Positions 26,963-37,200 of a stretch of DNA of 64,000 nt are shown in pieces. The DNA is from Bacillota bacterium. GTDB taxonomy: Bacteria > Bacillota > Clostridia > Christensenellales > SZUA-584. The translations under genes and the position numbers were made by a program. The notes under the pieces were generated by a model. It worked only from the letters and a program-made list of their open reading frames with translations, was not told the origin of the DNA and did no database searches. Numbering within the stretch: position 1 is the first letter of the stretch; each line of letters opens with the position of its first letter. The stretch is taken from the NCBI GenBank assembly GCA_023391105.1, contig JAEWBO010000025.1:96568-160567 (forward strand), written 5' to 3'.

Positions 26963-28500
26963 GAACTAAGCATTCAATTCGAAATGTCATGGTGGGGATT
27001 ATATCTCAAGCTTTGATAGTCATCATCGGATTTGTTTCGAGGAAAATATTAATTGTCACTCTTGGCTACGAGCTTGCGGGTATAAACAACTTATTAACGC
27101 CAGTTATTTCTATGCTGGGCTTAACAGAGCTTGGTATAGGTACAGCGATAATCTGCAATCTATATAAGCCATTAGCGGATAGTGATGAGCATAAGATTAC
27201 AGCTTTGGTTCAATTCTATGCGAAGGCTTACCGATGGATTGGTTTTATCGTGCTGGGCCTTGGCTTGGCGGTTACCCCATTTCTCAATGTCCTGCTCAAA
27301 GATCCCATGGATCCGACGTATCTTGCGATCATATTTCTGTTATTTTTATCAGATACTGTCATGTCCTATTTCTTCGCACACAAAAGGTCTTTGCTATTTG
27401 CCGATCAACGCAACGATATCGTTATGACAGTCAGTATGGTCAGCACAATAACGGCAAGCTTGGTGCAAATCGTCTTACTTTTGCTCACGCAGAATTATAT
27501 TCTATATTTGAGCTTTAAGGTTGTCATACGTGTTGTTGAAAACTTTATACTGGCTCGAATCGCGGACAAGCGATATCCGTATATCAAGCATGTACCCCGA
27601 ATATCTTTAGACGGAGAAACAAAAGAACGTATTGTTTCCAACACAAAGGCGTTGTCATTGCATTATGTAGGCAATTACCTAATAACTGGCACTGATAATA
27701 TTATTATCTCTAAGTTTTTAGGGTTGGTCATTAACGCGTTCTATGGGAACTACTTTTTGATACTGACGACTTTAAGAACGCTGATTAGTCAATTCTCAAC
27801 GGGTATAATGGCTTCGTTCGGGAATATGCTTACGGAAGAAAATAGTGAAAAAACACATGATGTTTTTAAGAAAGCGTATTTTTTAAATTTTGTGATTTAT
27901 AATTTCGCATCAGTTGCCCTGCTGTGTCTTTTAAATCCGTTCATCACGCTTTGGATTGGCAGCGAATCATTGCTGTCTATGCCAGTCGTCATGATTTTAT
28001 CGCTGAATTTTTATATCACAGGTATTTCTGAAGTGCTGGGTTCGCTTCGGACAAGCGCAGGAATATTTCAGCCAGATAAGTACCTGCACATTGCCCTTTC
28101 GGTGCTCAATTTGGTGGTGTCCGTCGGTTTGGTGCAGGTTATTGGTATATTCGGTATTTTTTTGGGCACGCTAATCTGTCTGCTGATTAAAGAAGTCACC
28201 GTGTTACCGCGTATTGTTTATAGACGTATACTAAACGTTCCGGTGTGTGAATATTACAAAAGAGTGGTTCCATACTTTCTCACCACATTGCTATCAGCGG
28301 CACTTTCTGCGTCTGTATGCTTATATGCTATTCCCATTGGAGGTATAATCGGCTTTTTGCTGAAATGTATAGTTTGTCTGCTTATACCCAACGGGCTTAT
28401 CTTATTACTGTACAGAAGGACGAAAGAGTTTATTTATGCTGGGGATTTAATGAAGCAAGCATTGGTTAAATTCGGCAGGAAGGAGGAAACGGCGAGATGA
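26959..28500 (+). CDS. Wzx-type flippase, polysaccharide transport protein
   Basis: 513 residues with about fourteen hydrophobic segments, a typical length for the MVF/PST flippase group. The N-terminus reads RNVMVGIISQALIVIIGFVSRKI, as in Firmicute Wzx proteins, and the middle has GTDNIIISKFLG. It should move lipid-linked repeat units to the outer face of the membrane for the Wzy-like polymerase upstream. It overlaps both neighbours by four bases (ATGA). Confidence 0.87.
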   Translation: MRTKHSIRNVMVGIISQALIVIIGFVSRKILIVTLGYELAGINNLLTPVISMLGLTELGIGTAIICNLYKPLADSDEHKITALVQFYAKAYRWIGFIVLGLGLAVTPFLNVLLKDPMDPTYLAIIFLLFLSDTVMSYFFAHKRSLLFADQRNDIVMTVSMVSTITASLVQIVLLLLTQNYILYLSFKVVIRVVENFILARIADKRYPYIKHVPRISLDGETKERIVSNTKALSLHYVGNYLITGTDNIIISKFLGLVINAFYGNYFLILTTLRTLISQFSTGIMASFGNMLTEENSEKTHDVFKKAYFLNFVIYNFASVALLCLLNPFITLWIGSESLLSMPVVMILSLNFYITGISEVLGSLRTSAGIFQPDKYLHIALSVLNLVVSVGLVQVIGIFGIFLGTLICLLIKEVTVLPRIVYRRILNVPVCEYYKRVVPYFLTTLLSAALSASVCLYAIPIGGIIGFLLKCIVCLLIPNGLILLLYRRTKEFIYAGDLMKQALVKFGRKEETAR

Positions 28501-29612
28501 AAATTATCGCGTTTTATCTGCCTCAATTTCATGAGATAGAAGAGAATAATCGCTGGTGGGGGGATGGATTTACAGAATGGACCAATGTAAGACGTGCCAA
28601 ACCACTTTATAAAGGACATTACCAGCCCCGTATTCCCCTTAATAAGCGCTACTATAACCTGCTGGATCCTGAGACGCGGCAGTGGCAGGCTGATATAGCA
28701 AAGAAGCACGGTGTTTATGGATTTTGCTACTATCATTATTGGTTTAATGGGGCAATGTTGCTTGAAAAGCCCGCAGAGGAGATGCTTCGTTTAAAGAAGC
28801 CGGATATGCCTTTTTGCTTTAGCTGGGCAAACGAGAGCTGGACAAGAGCTTGGAAGGGGAAGGAAAGAGAAATCCTTATCTCACAGGAGTACGGGGAAGA
28901 ACAAGATTGGATCGAGCATTTTGAGTACTTGCTGCCTTTTTTTATGGACAGACGGTACATTTTAGTAGACGAAAAGCCGCTCTTCGTTATATATCGGCCT
29001 GAGCTGATGCCATGCTGTAATCAGATGATTGACTGCTGGCAGGAGCAGGCGAAGAAGAATGGATTAAAGGGGCTGACAATCGCTTATCAGAATGTTCATT
29101 TTAACCGTTTAGACGAAAAGGATGAAAGCCGTTTTGATTATGGCATTGAATATCAGCCGGCATATGCGTTTACAGATTATTCTGACGATTATCGTTCGCG
29201 GCTTTTTAAAAGGCTTTTTACTGTATTCAGACGTAAAATCAGGAAAGTATCATCTGTACTTTTAGGTAAACCGGATATGTCTAAACGGCTGGATTTAAGT
29301 TATGATGAGCTTTGGCGTTATGTGCTGGCACGCGAACCTAATAATGAAAAGAAAATACCGGGTGCCTTCGTTGACTGGGATAATTCACCGAGGCACAAAG
29401 AGCGTGGGGTTATATATAGAGGAGCGTCTCCTGAAAAATTTCAGGTATATCTGAGTCAACAGATTGCAAGGGCAAAAAATGTGTACCATAAGGATATGCT
29501 TTTCTTGTTTGCATGGAATGAGTGGGCGGAGGGTGGATATCTTGAACCGGATGAAAAATATGGATACGCATACCTTGAAGCCATCAAGAATGCAATGATA
29601 GAAAATGAGTAA
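28497..29612 (+). CDS. WbsX-like protein (GH99-like fold)
   Basis: 371 residues. Signature segments: IIAFYLPQFHEIEENNRWWG, GFTEWTNV, GVYGFCYYHYWFNG, PFCFSWANESWTR, and FLFAWNEWAEGGYLEPD. These define the WbsX family, which has a GH99-like TIM barrel and occurs in many O-antigen and capsule loci. It is usually described as a putative glycosyltransferase, but the activity is not settled and a hydrolase role is possible. It overlaps the flippase gene by four bases. Confidence 0.88.
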   Translation: MKIIAFYLPQFHEIEENNRWWGDGFTEWTNVRRAKPLYKGHYQPRIPLNKRYYNLLDPETRQWQADIAKKHGVYGFCYYHYWFNGAMLLEKPAEEMLRLKKPDMPFCFSWANESWTRAWKGKEREILISQEYGEEQDWIEHFEYLLPFFMDRRYILVDEKPLFVIYRPELMPCCNQMIDCWQEQAKKNGLKGLTIAYQNVHFNRLDEKDESRFDYGIEYQPAYAFTDYSDDYRSRLFKRLFTVFRRKIRKVSSVLLGKPDMSKRLDLSYDELWRYVLAREPNNEKKIPGAFVDWDNSPRHKERGVIYRGASPEKFQVYLSQQIARAKNVYHKDMLFLFAWNEWAEGGYLEPDEKYGYAYLEAIKNAMIENE

Positions 29613-29686
29613 AATAAAAATACGCTTTAGGGGCTAAATGTGGCATTATTGATATATATCAAACTTTATGTTACACTTATATTAAC

Positions 29687-29692
29687 TATAAT
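29687..29692 (+). promoter_or_regulatory. Possible -10 element of an internal promoter
   Basis: A consensus TATAAT lies in the 123-base gap between the WbsX gene and the next glycosyltransferase. The best -35 candidate, TTTATG at 29665-29670, is poor. The gap is the first substantial one since 21 kb, so a secondary promoter is plausible. Confidence 0.3.
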
Positions 29693-29735
29693 GTTTGGTT
29701 TATATCCGTAAGATGACTAGCAGTAGGGAGATTAT

Positions 29736-30704
29736 ATGATCACTGTCTTAATGGCCGCATATAATGGTGAGAAGTATATCGGAGAACAAATAGAATCCAT
29801 TATATACCAAACATATACTGATTGGAAGCTTGTTATTAAAGACGATCATTCAACTGACAATACTTTAAAAATTGCGTATGATTATGAGAGCAAGTACCCG
29901 GAGAAGATAAGAGTACTCACCCAGGATATAAATACAGGAAATGCATCCCATAATTTTTTCAGCATGCTTCCGTATGCAGATGGTGACTATATTATGTTCG
30001 CTGACGATGATGATGTGTGGATACCAGAAAAAATGAGCATGTCACTGAATATCATGAGTGCATTGGAGTTGAGGCATGGATCAGATAAGCCAATATTGGT
30101 GCATTCTGATTTGGAAGTGGTAGATATTAAATTACAAAGGGTTGCCAAATCGTTATTTTCGTGGCAAAGGCTTGACTGGAAACATAATAGTCTAAACTAC
30201 TTGCTAGCGCAGAATATTGTAACGGGTTGTACAATTATGGTTAACAAGCCGTTGCTTGAAATGGTTAGCAAACCTCCCCAAAATGCCATAATTCATGATT
30301 GGTGGTTTGCATTAGTAGCAGCTGCTTTTGGTGATATTGGCTTTGTTGATTACTCGACAGTTAAATATCGTCAGCATGGAATGAACCAAATTGGGGCTAA
30401 AAACGCAAAAAGTATCCGTTATTATATTAATAGGCTGCGAAAAATTGGTCAGACAAAGAAAGAAATGGATGCAACCTGCTTACAGGCAAAAGAGTTTTTT
30501 GATCGGTATGAAACCCATATGAATATGGATATGAAGCAAATGATCCAGGCGTATATTTCGTTACCCAAAGAATCTCTCATTGGAAGGATTCATATTCTTA
30601 GCAAATATCGTTTTTGGAAGAGCGGCCTGTTACGAAGGTTGGGGCAGATTGTTATGAGGCATTCTATGCTCAATAGTCATGAAAACTTTAAATATTTTAA
30701 ATGA
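29736..30704 (+). CDS. GT2 glycosyltransferase, rhamnosyltransferase-like
   Basis: 322 residues; AGGGAG precedes ATG 29736. Motifs: ITVLMAAYNGEKYIGEQIES, VIKDDHSTDNT, MFADDDDVWIPEK, a CTIMVNK substrate-loop region, IHDWWFAL, and KYRQHGMNQIG. This is the same subgroup as the two member-A genes at 21246 and 24168. The helical tail of about 100 residues resembles that of the 24168 gene. It is followed by the Wzm/Wzt genes. Confidence 0.86.
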   Translation: MITVLMAAYNGEKYIGEQIESIIYQTYTDWKLVIKDDHSTDNTLKIAYDYESKYPEKIRVLTQDINTGNASHNFFSMLPYADGDYIMFADDDDVWIPEKMSMSLNIMSALELRHGSDKPILVHSDLEVVDIKLQRVAKSLFSWQRLDWKHNSLNYLLAQNIVTGCTIMVNKPLLEMVSKPPQNAIIHDWWFALVAAAFGDIGFVDYSTVKYRQHGMNQIGAKNAKSIRYYINRLRKIGQTKKEMDATCLQAKEFFDRYETHMNMDMKQMIQAYISLPKESLIGRIHILSKYRFWKSGLLRRLGQIVMRHSMLNSHENFKYFK

Positions 30705-30776
30705 CTTGCTTTAAAGAAAGACTAGCTATATACTTTGTCAGGGTATTAAGTTATATTGAGTTGTTAGGAAGGAAAA

Positions 30777-31555
30777 ATGTTAAAAACAGGTATTACTAAA
30801 TATTGGATGTTGTTGGGTGAACTGGTTAAAAGAGATATAAAGATCAAGTATAAAGGTTCGGCACTTGGTATCGTCTGGTCTGTAATCAATCCGCTCCTGA
30901 TTATGCTTGTGATGAGTGTTGTTTTTGGTATGCTTTTTCGGTTCGAAATTGAGCACTATATTGTCTACCTGCTCACCGGCCAAGTTTTTTTCAGTTTTAT
31001 GAACGAAGCCACTACGATATCGATGAATTCAATTATATGGAACGGATCTCTGCTTAGAAAAATATACGTACCAAAGTATATTTTTCCTATATCAAAGGTT
31101 CTATCTACTTTGGTAAACTTGGGATTTAATCTCATATCTGTTTTTGTCATTATGGCCATTGACGGGGTTACCTTTTCATGGGCTCTTCTCATGATACCCG
31201 TAGCGATTTTTTACTTGTTTCTATTTTCGATGGGATTGGGTTTGCTGTTGGCCACTATTGTTGTGTTCTTCAGAGATATCCAGCATATTTATGGAGTTAT
31301 AACCTTAGCATGGACATACTTGACACCAATCTTTTATCCCATCTCGATTATTGAAAAATATGAAAATATCTACGTGTTATTTACAAACTGAACCCAATGT
31401 ACCAGTTTATTAATTATTTTAGAATACTCGTCCTGGAACAAAGTGTTCCTGGGATCGAGTTTAAAGCGGTTTGTATGTTTTATGGTGTTGTGATGTTGTT
31501 TATTGGACTGGCTGTTTTTAAATCAAAACAATATAAGTTCCTTAATTACGTATAA
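30777..31555 (+). pseudogene. ABC-2 type polysaccharide export permease (Wzm), frameshifted near the 3' end
   Basis: The reading frame from ATG 30777 (AGGAAGG upstream) runs 204 residues to TGA at 31389-31391. It shows the Wzm start (ELVKRDIKIKYKGSALGIVWSVINPLL) and four membrane segments. A one-base shift at about 31385-31388 opens the expected remainder, beginning LNPMYQFINYFRILVLEQ and ending TAA 31553-31555; the total of about 259 residues is normal for Wzm. The family-typical NPM.QFI motif directly after the shift makes a missing A in the ACAAACTGAAC tract the simplest explanation, either a sequencing/assembly error or a real inactivating change. Wzt starts nine bases downstream and is intact. 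Confidence 0.8.
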
Positions 31556-31563
31556 GGTGGATC

Positions 31564-32298
31564 ATGGCTGAAAATATTATTTTGGAAGCAAAAAACGTTT
31601 CCATGAGATTTAATCTGAATAGCGAAAAAATTTATGACTTGAAAGAATTCATCATCAGAGCCCTTAAGGGAAAGCTTCATTATGAAGAGTTTTGGGCACT
31701 AAAAGATGTTTCCTTTGAATTGCAAAGAGGAGAGAGCCTTGGGATCATTGGCTTAAACGGAGCCGGTAAGAGTACGCTTTTAAGATTGATAGCTGGCGTC
31801 CAAAAGCCAACCAAGGGTGAGATCAGGACATACGGCACTATCGCGCCGTTGATTGAACTGGGGGCAGGCTTTGACGCTGAATTAACGGCCAGAGATAATA
31901 TATATCTTAATGGTGCGTTTCTTGGCTTTAACAGAAAAATGATGAACGAAAAGCTCGATGAGATTATCGAATTCTCAGAGTTGCAGGAGTTTATTGACGT
32001 GCCGCTAAAGAATTTTTCATCAGGTATGCACGCAAGATTGGGCTTTGCCATTGCGACACTGGTTAAGCCTGATTTACTTCTGGTTGACGAAGTTTTGTCT
32101 GTGGGTGATTTTCGTTTTCAAGAAAAATGTGAGAAACGGCTAAACGATATAATCAGCGGCGGAACTTCCGTGGTATTTGTTTCGCACTCAATTGAACAGG
32201 TTGAGCGACTGTGTAATAAAGTTCTGTGGCTGGACAACCATACAACCAAAATGCTTGGCGAAAGTTCACACATTTGCGAACTCTTTAAAAATCAGTAA
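31564..32298 (+). CDS. ABC exporter ATPase (Wzt), short form
   Basis: 244 residues. Walker A GLNGAGKST (residues 63-71), the signature region FSSGMHARLGFA, Walker B LLLVDEVLSVGD and VSHS.EQVE with the switch histidine are all visible, with the IAPLIELGAGF segment typical of polysaccharide exporters (RfbB/TagH/Wzt). It ends right after the ATPase domain, so it lacks the carbohydrate-binding C-terminal domain found in E. coli O9a Wzt. Partner of the Wzm gene upstream, powering export of a lipid-linked polymer. Confidence 0.92.
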   Translation: MAENIILEAKNVSMRFNLNSEKIYDLKEFIIRALKGKLHYEEFWALKDVSFELQRGESLGIIGLNGAGKSTLLRLIAGVQKPTKGEIRTYGTIAPLIELGAGFDAELTARDNIYLNGAFLGFNRKMMNEKLDEIIEFSELQEFIDVPLKNFSSGMHARLGFAIATLVKPDLLLVDEVLSVGDFRFQEKCEKRLNDIISGGTSVVFVSHSIEQVERLCNKVLWLDNHTTKMLGESSHICELFKNQ

Positions 32299-32327
32299 TT
32301 GTATTCATTATAGAACGAGGTGTCTTT

Positions 32328-34274
32328 TTGCAAAACAAGATATTAAAAGGGATATCTGTCATTATACCGGTATATAATGCTGAAAAGTACTTAGCACGTT
32401 GCCTCGATTCTGTTCTAAATCAAACTTTTACTAATGTGCAGGTTGTTGTTGTGGACGACGGTTCCACAGATTCTTCGCCGGGGATTATCCGGGCTTATGC
32501 ATCACGTGACAATGTTACCGCTGTATTTAACGAAACAAACCGCGGCGCCGCGTATTGCCGCAATAAGGCGCTGAATTTGATATTAACTGAATATGTCGGA
32601 TTTGTTGACGCCGATGATTACATCGACAGCCGTTATTATGAGCTGCTTTTCAGCGAAATGGTGAAGACGGGCGCTGATATCGCAGTTTGTGATTTTCATA
32701 TTATTGCAGAAGATCACGAATTATTTATTGATGCTTCTCAAGGAGAAAATAGTAGATATTCGTTTGTCAATCATTCTATGGCAGCTTCACCGTGCAATAA
32801 ACTCTTTAAAAAAGAACTGCTTATAAAATATCCATTCGCAGAGGGGATAATGAATGAGGATATACCCGCTGTGATTCCGGCGCTGGTTCATGCCAAAAAT
32901 GTCTGTTATTTGCCCAAGTGCTATTATACATATTTCCAACATAGTGAGTCTTCTCAAAATTCAGCTTTTTCAATGAAAAGATTTGATATCTTTAAAGCTG
33001 TGGACATTGCTATAGAAAGAATTGGAGCAGGAAAAGAATACGAAGACTATAAGAGAGCGGTAATTTTTAATCAATTGGTGCTGCTGCTTGTGGGAGTTAT
33101 ACCAAAAGAAAAGCGTTTTTTCAAGCGAAGCAAAAATATCAGAAACTATAATAGATTAATTGCAAAATATAAAGTTAATCCGGCTATAATAGAAAATGAA
33201 TTTTTACAAGACCAAGCTTTTAAAATGAAAAAATACTATCATATACTGATAAAACTGAGCAATTTAAACATGGTGTTTCTCGCCAACTGCTTAATACAAA
33301 TGTATATTGTATATAAAAAGCACAAAAATAAGAAGCTTTTTTCTGTTATTCGACATGATATAGATGAATCAGTTGTAATAAATTCGGCAAAAAAACATAG
33401 TCAATTGGACGATTTTTGTTTTTGTATATCAGTCATAATACCTAACTATAACTATTCAAGATTCATGTTTCAAAGGTTATATAGTATTCTTGAGCAAAAA
33501 GTAAAAATAAAAGAGATAATTATACTTGATGATTGCTCTTCAGACGACAGTGCGGAAAAAATTAAGTGGATACAGGATAACATTGGCAAGTATATAAACG
33601 TAAAATCAGTATTCAATGACGCCAACTCCGGCAGCGCATTTAAGCAGTGGCGAAAGGGCCTTGAGATGGCGTCTGGCGATTATATCTGGATCGCCGAAGC
33701 GGATGACTACAGTGAGCCCGGCATGCTGGAAAAGCTGGCCGAACCAGTGCGGCACGACCGCTCTGTTACGCTGTCCTACTGCAACACTGCGTTTATGGAC
33801 GGCGGCGGGTATCTGATGCCCGTAAATGTCCTAAAAATGATCGATTTGATGCATACGGGCCACTGGAAAAAGAGCTATGTGAACGACGGTGTGGACGAGA
33901 TCAAGCATTATGCGTTTTTGAACTGCACTATTAGCAACGTGTCCAGCGTATTATTCAAAGCAAATGTGGTAACGGATTTTGATGACATATTGAAATATAA
34001 ACAAGCGGGGGACTGGTTGTTTTACGTTAAACTTATGGAAAATGGCAAGGTTGCATATACAAATCAAATCCTGAATTATTACCGACTTCATGGCAGCAAC
34101 GTATCAAGTACAACAAAGAAGAGAGATGTATTAACTGAAATGATTCGCATCCACCAGTATATTCTGGGTCATTTTGGTTTGAATAAATCTCAAAAAAGGC
34201 ATATAATGAACAGATATCGGACTTTGATAAAGATATGGGGGCTTAAAGAATATAAATTAGACAAGCGTTTTTAG
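32328..34274 (+). CDS. Bidomain glycosyltransferase, GT2-GT2
   Basis: 648 residues from TTG 32328 (GAGG seven bases upstream). Domain 1 (about 8-220): ISVIIPVYNAEKYLARCLDS, VVDDGSTDSS, FVDADDYIDS. Domain 2 (about 364-600): ISVIIPNYNYSRFMFQRLYS, IILDDCSSDDS, IAEADDYSEPGM. Each has its own acidic metal motif, so both may be active and add two sugars in sequence. The stretch coding for the core of domain 2 (about 33620-33930) is far richer in G+C than the rest of the gene, a sign of recombination. Confidence 0.87.
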   Translation: MQNKILKGISVIIPVYNAEKYLARCLDSVLNQTFTNVQVVVVDDGSTDSSPGIIRAYASRDNVTAVFNETNRGAAYCRNKALNLILTEYVGFVDADDYIDSRYYELLFSEMVKTGADIAVCDFHIIAEDHELFIDASQGENSRYSFVNHSMAASPCNKLFKKELLIKYPFAEGIMNEDIPAVIPALVHAKNVCYLPKCYYTYFQHSESSQNSAFSMKRFDIFKAVDIAIERIGAGKEYEDYKRAVIFNQLVLLLVGVIPKEKRFFKRSKNIRNYNRLIAKYKVNPAIIENEFLQDQAFKMKKYYHILIKLSNLNMVFLANCLIQMYIVYKKHKNKKLFSVIRHDIDESVVINSAKKHSQLDDFCFCISVIIPNYNYSRFMFQRLYSILEQKVKIKEIIILDDCSSDDSAEKIKWIQDNIGKYINVKSVFNDANSGSAFKQWRKGLEMASGDYIWIAEADDYSEPGMLEKLAEPVRHDRSVTLSYCNTAFMDGGGYLMPVNVLKMIDLMHTGHWKKSYVNDGVDEIKHYAFLNCTISNVSSVLFKANVVTDFDDILKYKQAGDWLFYVKLMENGKVAYTNQILNYYRLHGSNVSSTTKKRDVLTEMIRIHQYILGHFGLNKSQKRHIMNRYRTLIKIWGLKEYKLDKRF

Positions 34275-34289
34275 AACTAGCTACTAAAT

Positions 34290-37200
34290 ATGTCGGGGGT
34301 AAATACAGTGGGTAAACAACCAAAAATTTCAGTCATTATAACAACATATAACAGTGAAGATACAATTGAAAGGTGCTTGCTTTCTTTAGTTAATCAAACA
34401 ATAAAGGATCTTGAAATAATAATTGTTGATGATGGCTCAACAGACTTAACTTTAACCATAATCAATGGATACCTGGATAGATATAGTTTAATATCATTAT
34501 TTGTAAATGAAATAAATAAAGGACCAGGTTACGCTAAAAACAAAGGTCTAGCATCCGCAAAAGGCGAGTTTGTGGGTTTCCTTGATTCAGATGATTATCT
34601 TGATGATGATTACTATGAATTACTTTATAAAGCTGCCTCTCATTATGATACAGGTATAGCATGCTCTGATTTGGCTTTGGAGTATCCCTCCAAAATGATT
34701 TCATGCGATCTAATAACGGGGAATATTTATAATGATCTGCACAAAAAAGAGTTAAAACTAAGAAAAGGTGCAAATATTATTCCTAGCATATATGCGGCTT
34801 CTCATTGGACAGCTGCATCAGCATGTACCAAAATTTTTAAAAGAAGTCTGTTGAATGGTTATCAATTCTATGAAGGCAGATGCTGTGACGATTTATTATT
34901 TTCATTGCCATTGATGGCAAGTGTAAATAAGATTGCATATGTAAAGGGACTGTATTACCACTATGTCCAAAGAGAAGGCTCAACTGAATATCGCAATTTT
35001 GACAAAACACGGCTTGATGCTGTAACATCAATCTCTTTGACTTTTGAACGTTTGCAGCAGATAGATAATAGCGAAGAAAATATTAAATTATTAGTTATGA
35101 ACAGCGGCATTGAAACATTTAAGAAATTGCTGTTTACGACCACAAGTAAAGACCAGCTCGTTTTTATAAAAGATTTTTATTCAAGAATATCGCCTCAATT
35201 ACTTGAATATTTTAGCGTACATAATAACGAGTATATTAGACATTTGCTCGATATATATTATCAATTTGGTGAGAGAGTATTTTTAGAGAGTTCCTTAGAT
35301 TTACTCGCTCGTGGCGAATGTGAAATGATACATGAAATATATAATAAATGGATATCAGAACCCCAAGAATTCTATCCAAAGGTATCCATCGTTATACCTG
35401 TTTATAATGGAAGTAATTACATGCGTGAGGCTATTGGAAGCGCGTTAACTCAGACTTATCCAAATATCGAAGTCATTGTGGTTAATGATGGCTCAAATGA
35501 TAACGGAATGACGGATCGTATTGCAAGGTCGTATGGGGATAGGATAAGGTATTTCAAAAAAGAAAACGGCGGTGTGGCCACAGCTCTCAATTTAGGTATT
35601 GAGAAAATGGAAGGTGAATACTTTGCGTGGCTAAGTCATGATGATATATATGATAATGATAAAATTGCAAATGAGATGGAGATACTATCCAAACTCAAAG
35701 ATAGAACCACTTTTATAGCTGGTGGATATACATTAGTAACAAAAACAGGTGAGCGACTTTATGATATAAATCTGACTAATTTATACGACCAAGAAGAACT
35801 TAGTAGACCGTTATTTGCTGTTTTTCGAGGCGGTATAAATGGCTGTGCAACGCTCATTCATAAAAGCCATTTTGAAAGGGTCGGGATGTTTAATCCTAGC
35901 CTTCCGACAACGCAGGATTATGATATGTGGTTTCGAATTCTTAGAGGCCAGAAATTATATTACTACAATGGCTCATTTGTAAAATCACGTACACACGAAG
36001 AACAAGGAAGTCGCCAATCGATAAATTCTCATGTAGTAGAGTGCAATGAATTATGGATACGGATGATGAGTTCGTTGACTGATGAAGAGCGTACTGCTAT
36101 TGATGGCACACCTTATTTGTTTTATTTGAATACAGTAAAATTTTTAGAGAGTGCCACAGCTTATAATGAAGCGATTTCTTATGCAAAACAACAAGCATTA
36201 GAAATTGCAGTGGATAATTACTATATAAAAGATACCAATATACATAAGAAATACGAAATTTTAAATACGATTAATTTAGCCATTGATAAGGGACTTAAAC
36301 TAACAGACTATAAAGATTTCATTGATGCTCCAAGTACGAAAAAGAGAGTGTTCTTTTTGTTAGGTGATTTGAGTGATGGAGGAGGGTTAACTCGAGTAAC
36401 TTTAAATGTTGCGAATTCGCTTACAAATTTATACGATGTCTATATTATTGCTGATAATTCAAAAAGAAGACATGCTAGCGGAATTTCAAAAGAGATAAAA
36501 ATTATAGATGTTAGTTTGTATAATTATACACCTGAGCTTTTGGGTGCCATACCTATAATCTTTCGTGCTGATGTTTTTGTTATGGGATTCAATTGTCAGC
36601 AAGCATTGTTACCAATTTACAGTTTGGTAAGAAAAGCCGGAATAAAGACAATAGCATGGAATCATGAATTTTATTTCATGCCATACTTTTATTCGCATCT
36701 TTGTCATAGTGTACAAATAAAGAACATTGAACATTCGAACGCAGATGCTGTGGTCTGGTCGAACAGCTTTAGTGCTAATGTTTATGGGTTGTATCATAAT
36801 AATGGTATTGTAATTCCGAATCCTTTAACTCTGGATAAGCCCAAGAAAGTAGACAGACAAAGAAAAAATGTTATAATTTCTGTTGGTCGCTTTGACGACC
36901 CTGTGAAGAATCTCGAGTCGCTTCTTATTTCGTTTTCTAAGGTTAAAAATCGCTGCCCTGATTCAGAGTTATACGTGATAGGGTCGTATGATATGAAGCA
37001 GCAAATACCGGATATGCCTGAATACACATATCAAAAGCTAATAAAAGAGCTGGATATACCTGCTGATAGTCTGCATTTTACAGGGTGGGTTAACGATACG
37101 AGCGTGTACTATAAAAAGGCGAAAATGCAGCTATTTACATCCAATTTTGAAGGGTTTGGTTTAGTTCTCACGGAAGCAGCTGCATATGGCGTGCCATCTA

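Noticed and set aside
31375..31391. Programmed -1 frameshift in Wzm
   Set aside because: The tract TTTACAAACTGA does not fit the X-XXY-YYZ slippery pattern in the zero frame, and no strong downstream stem was seen; a simple one-base change is more likely.
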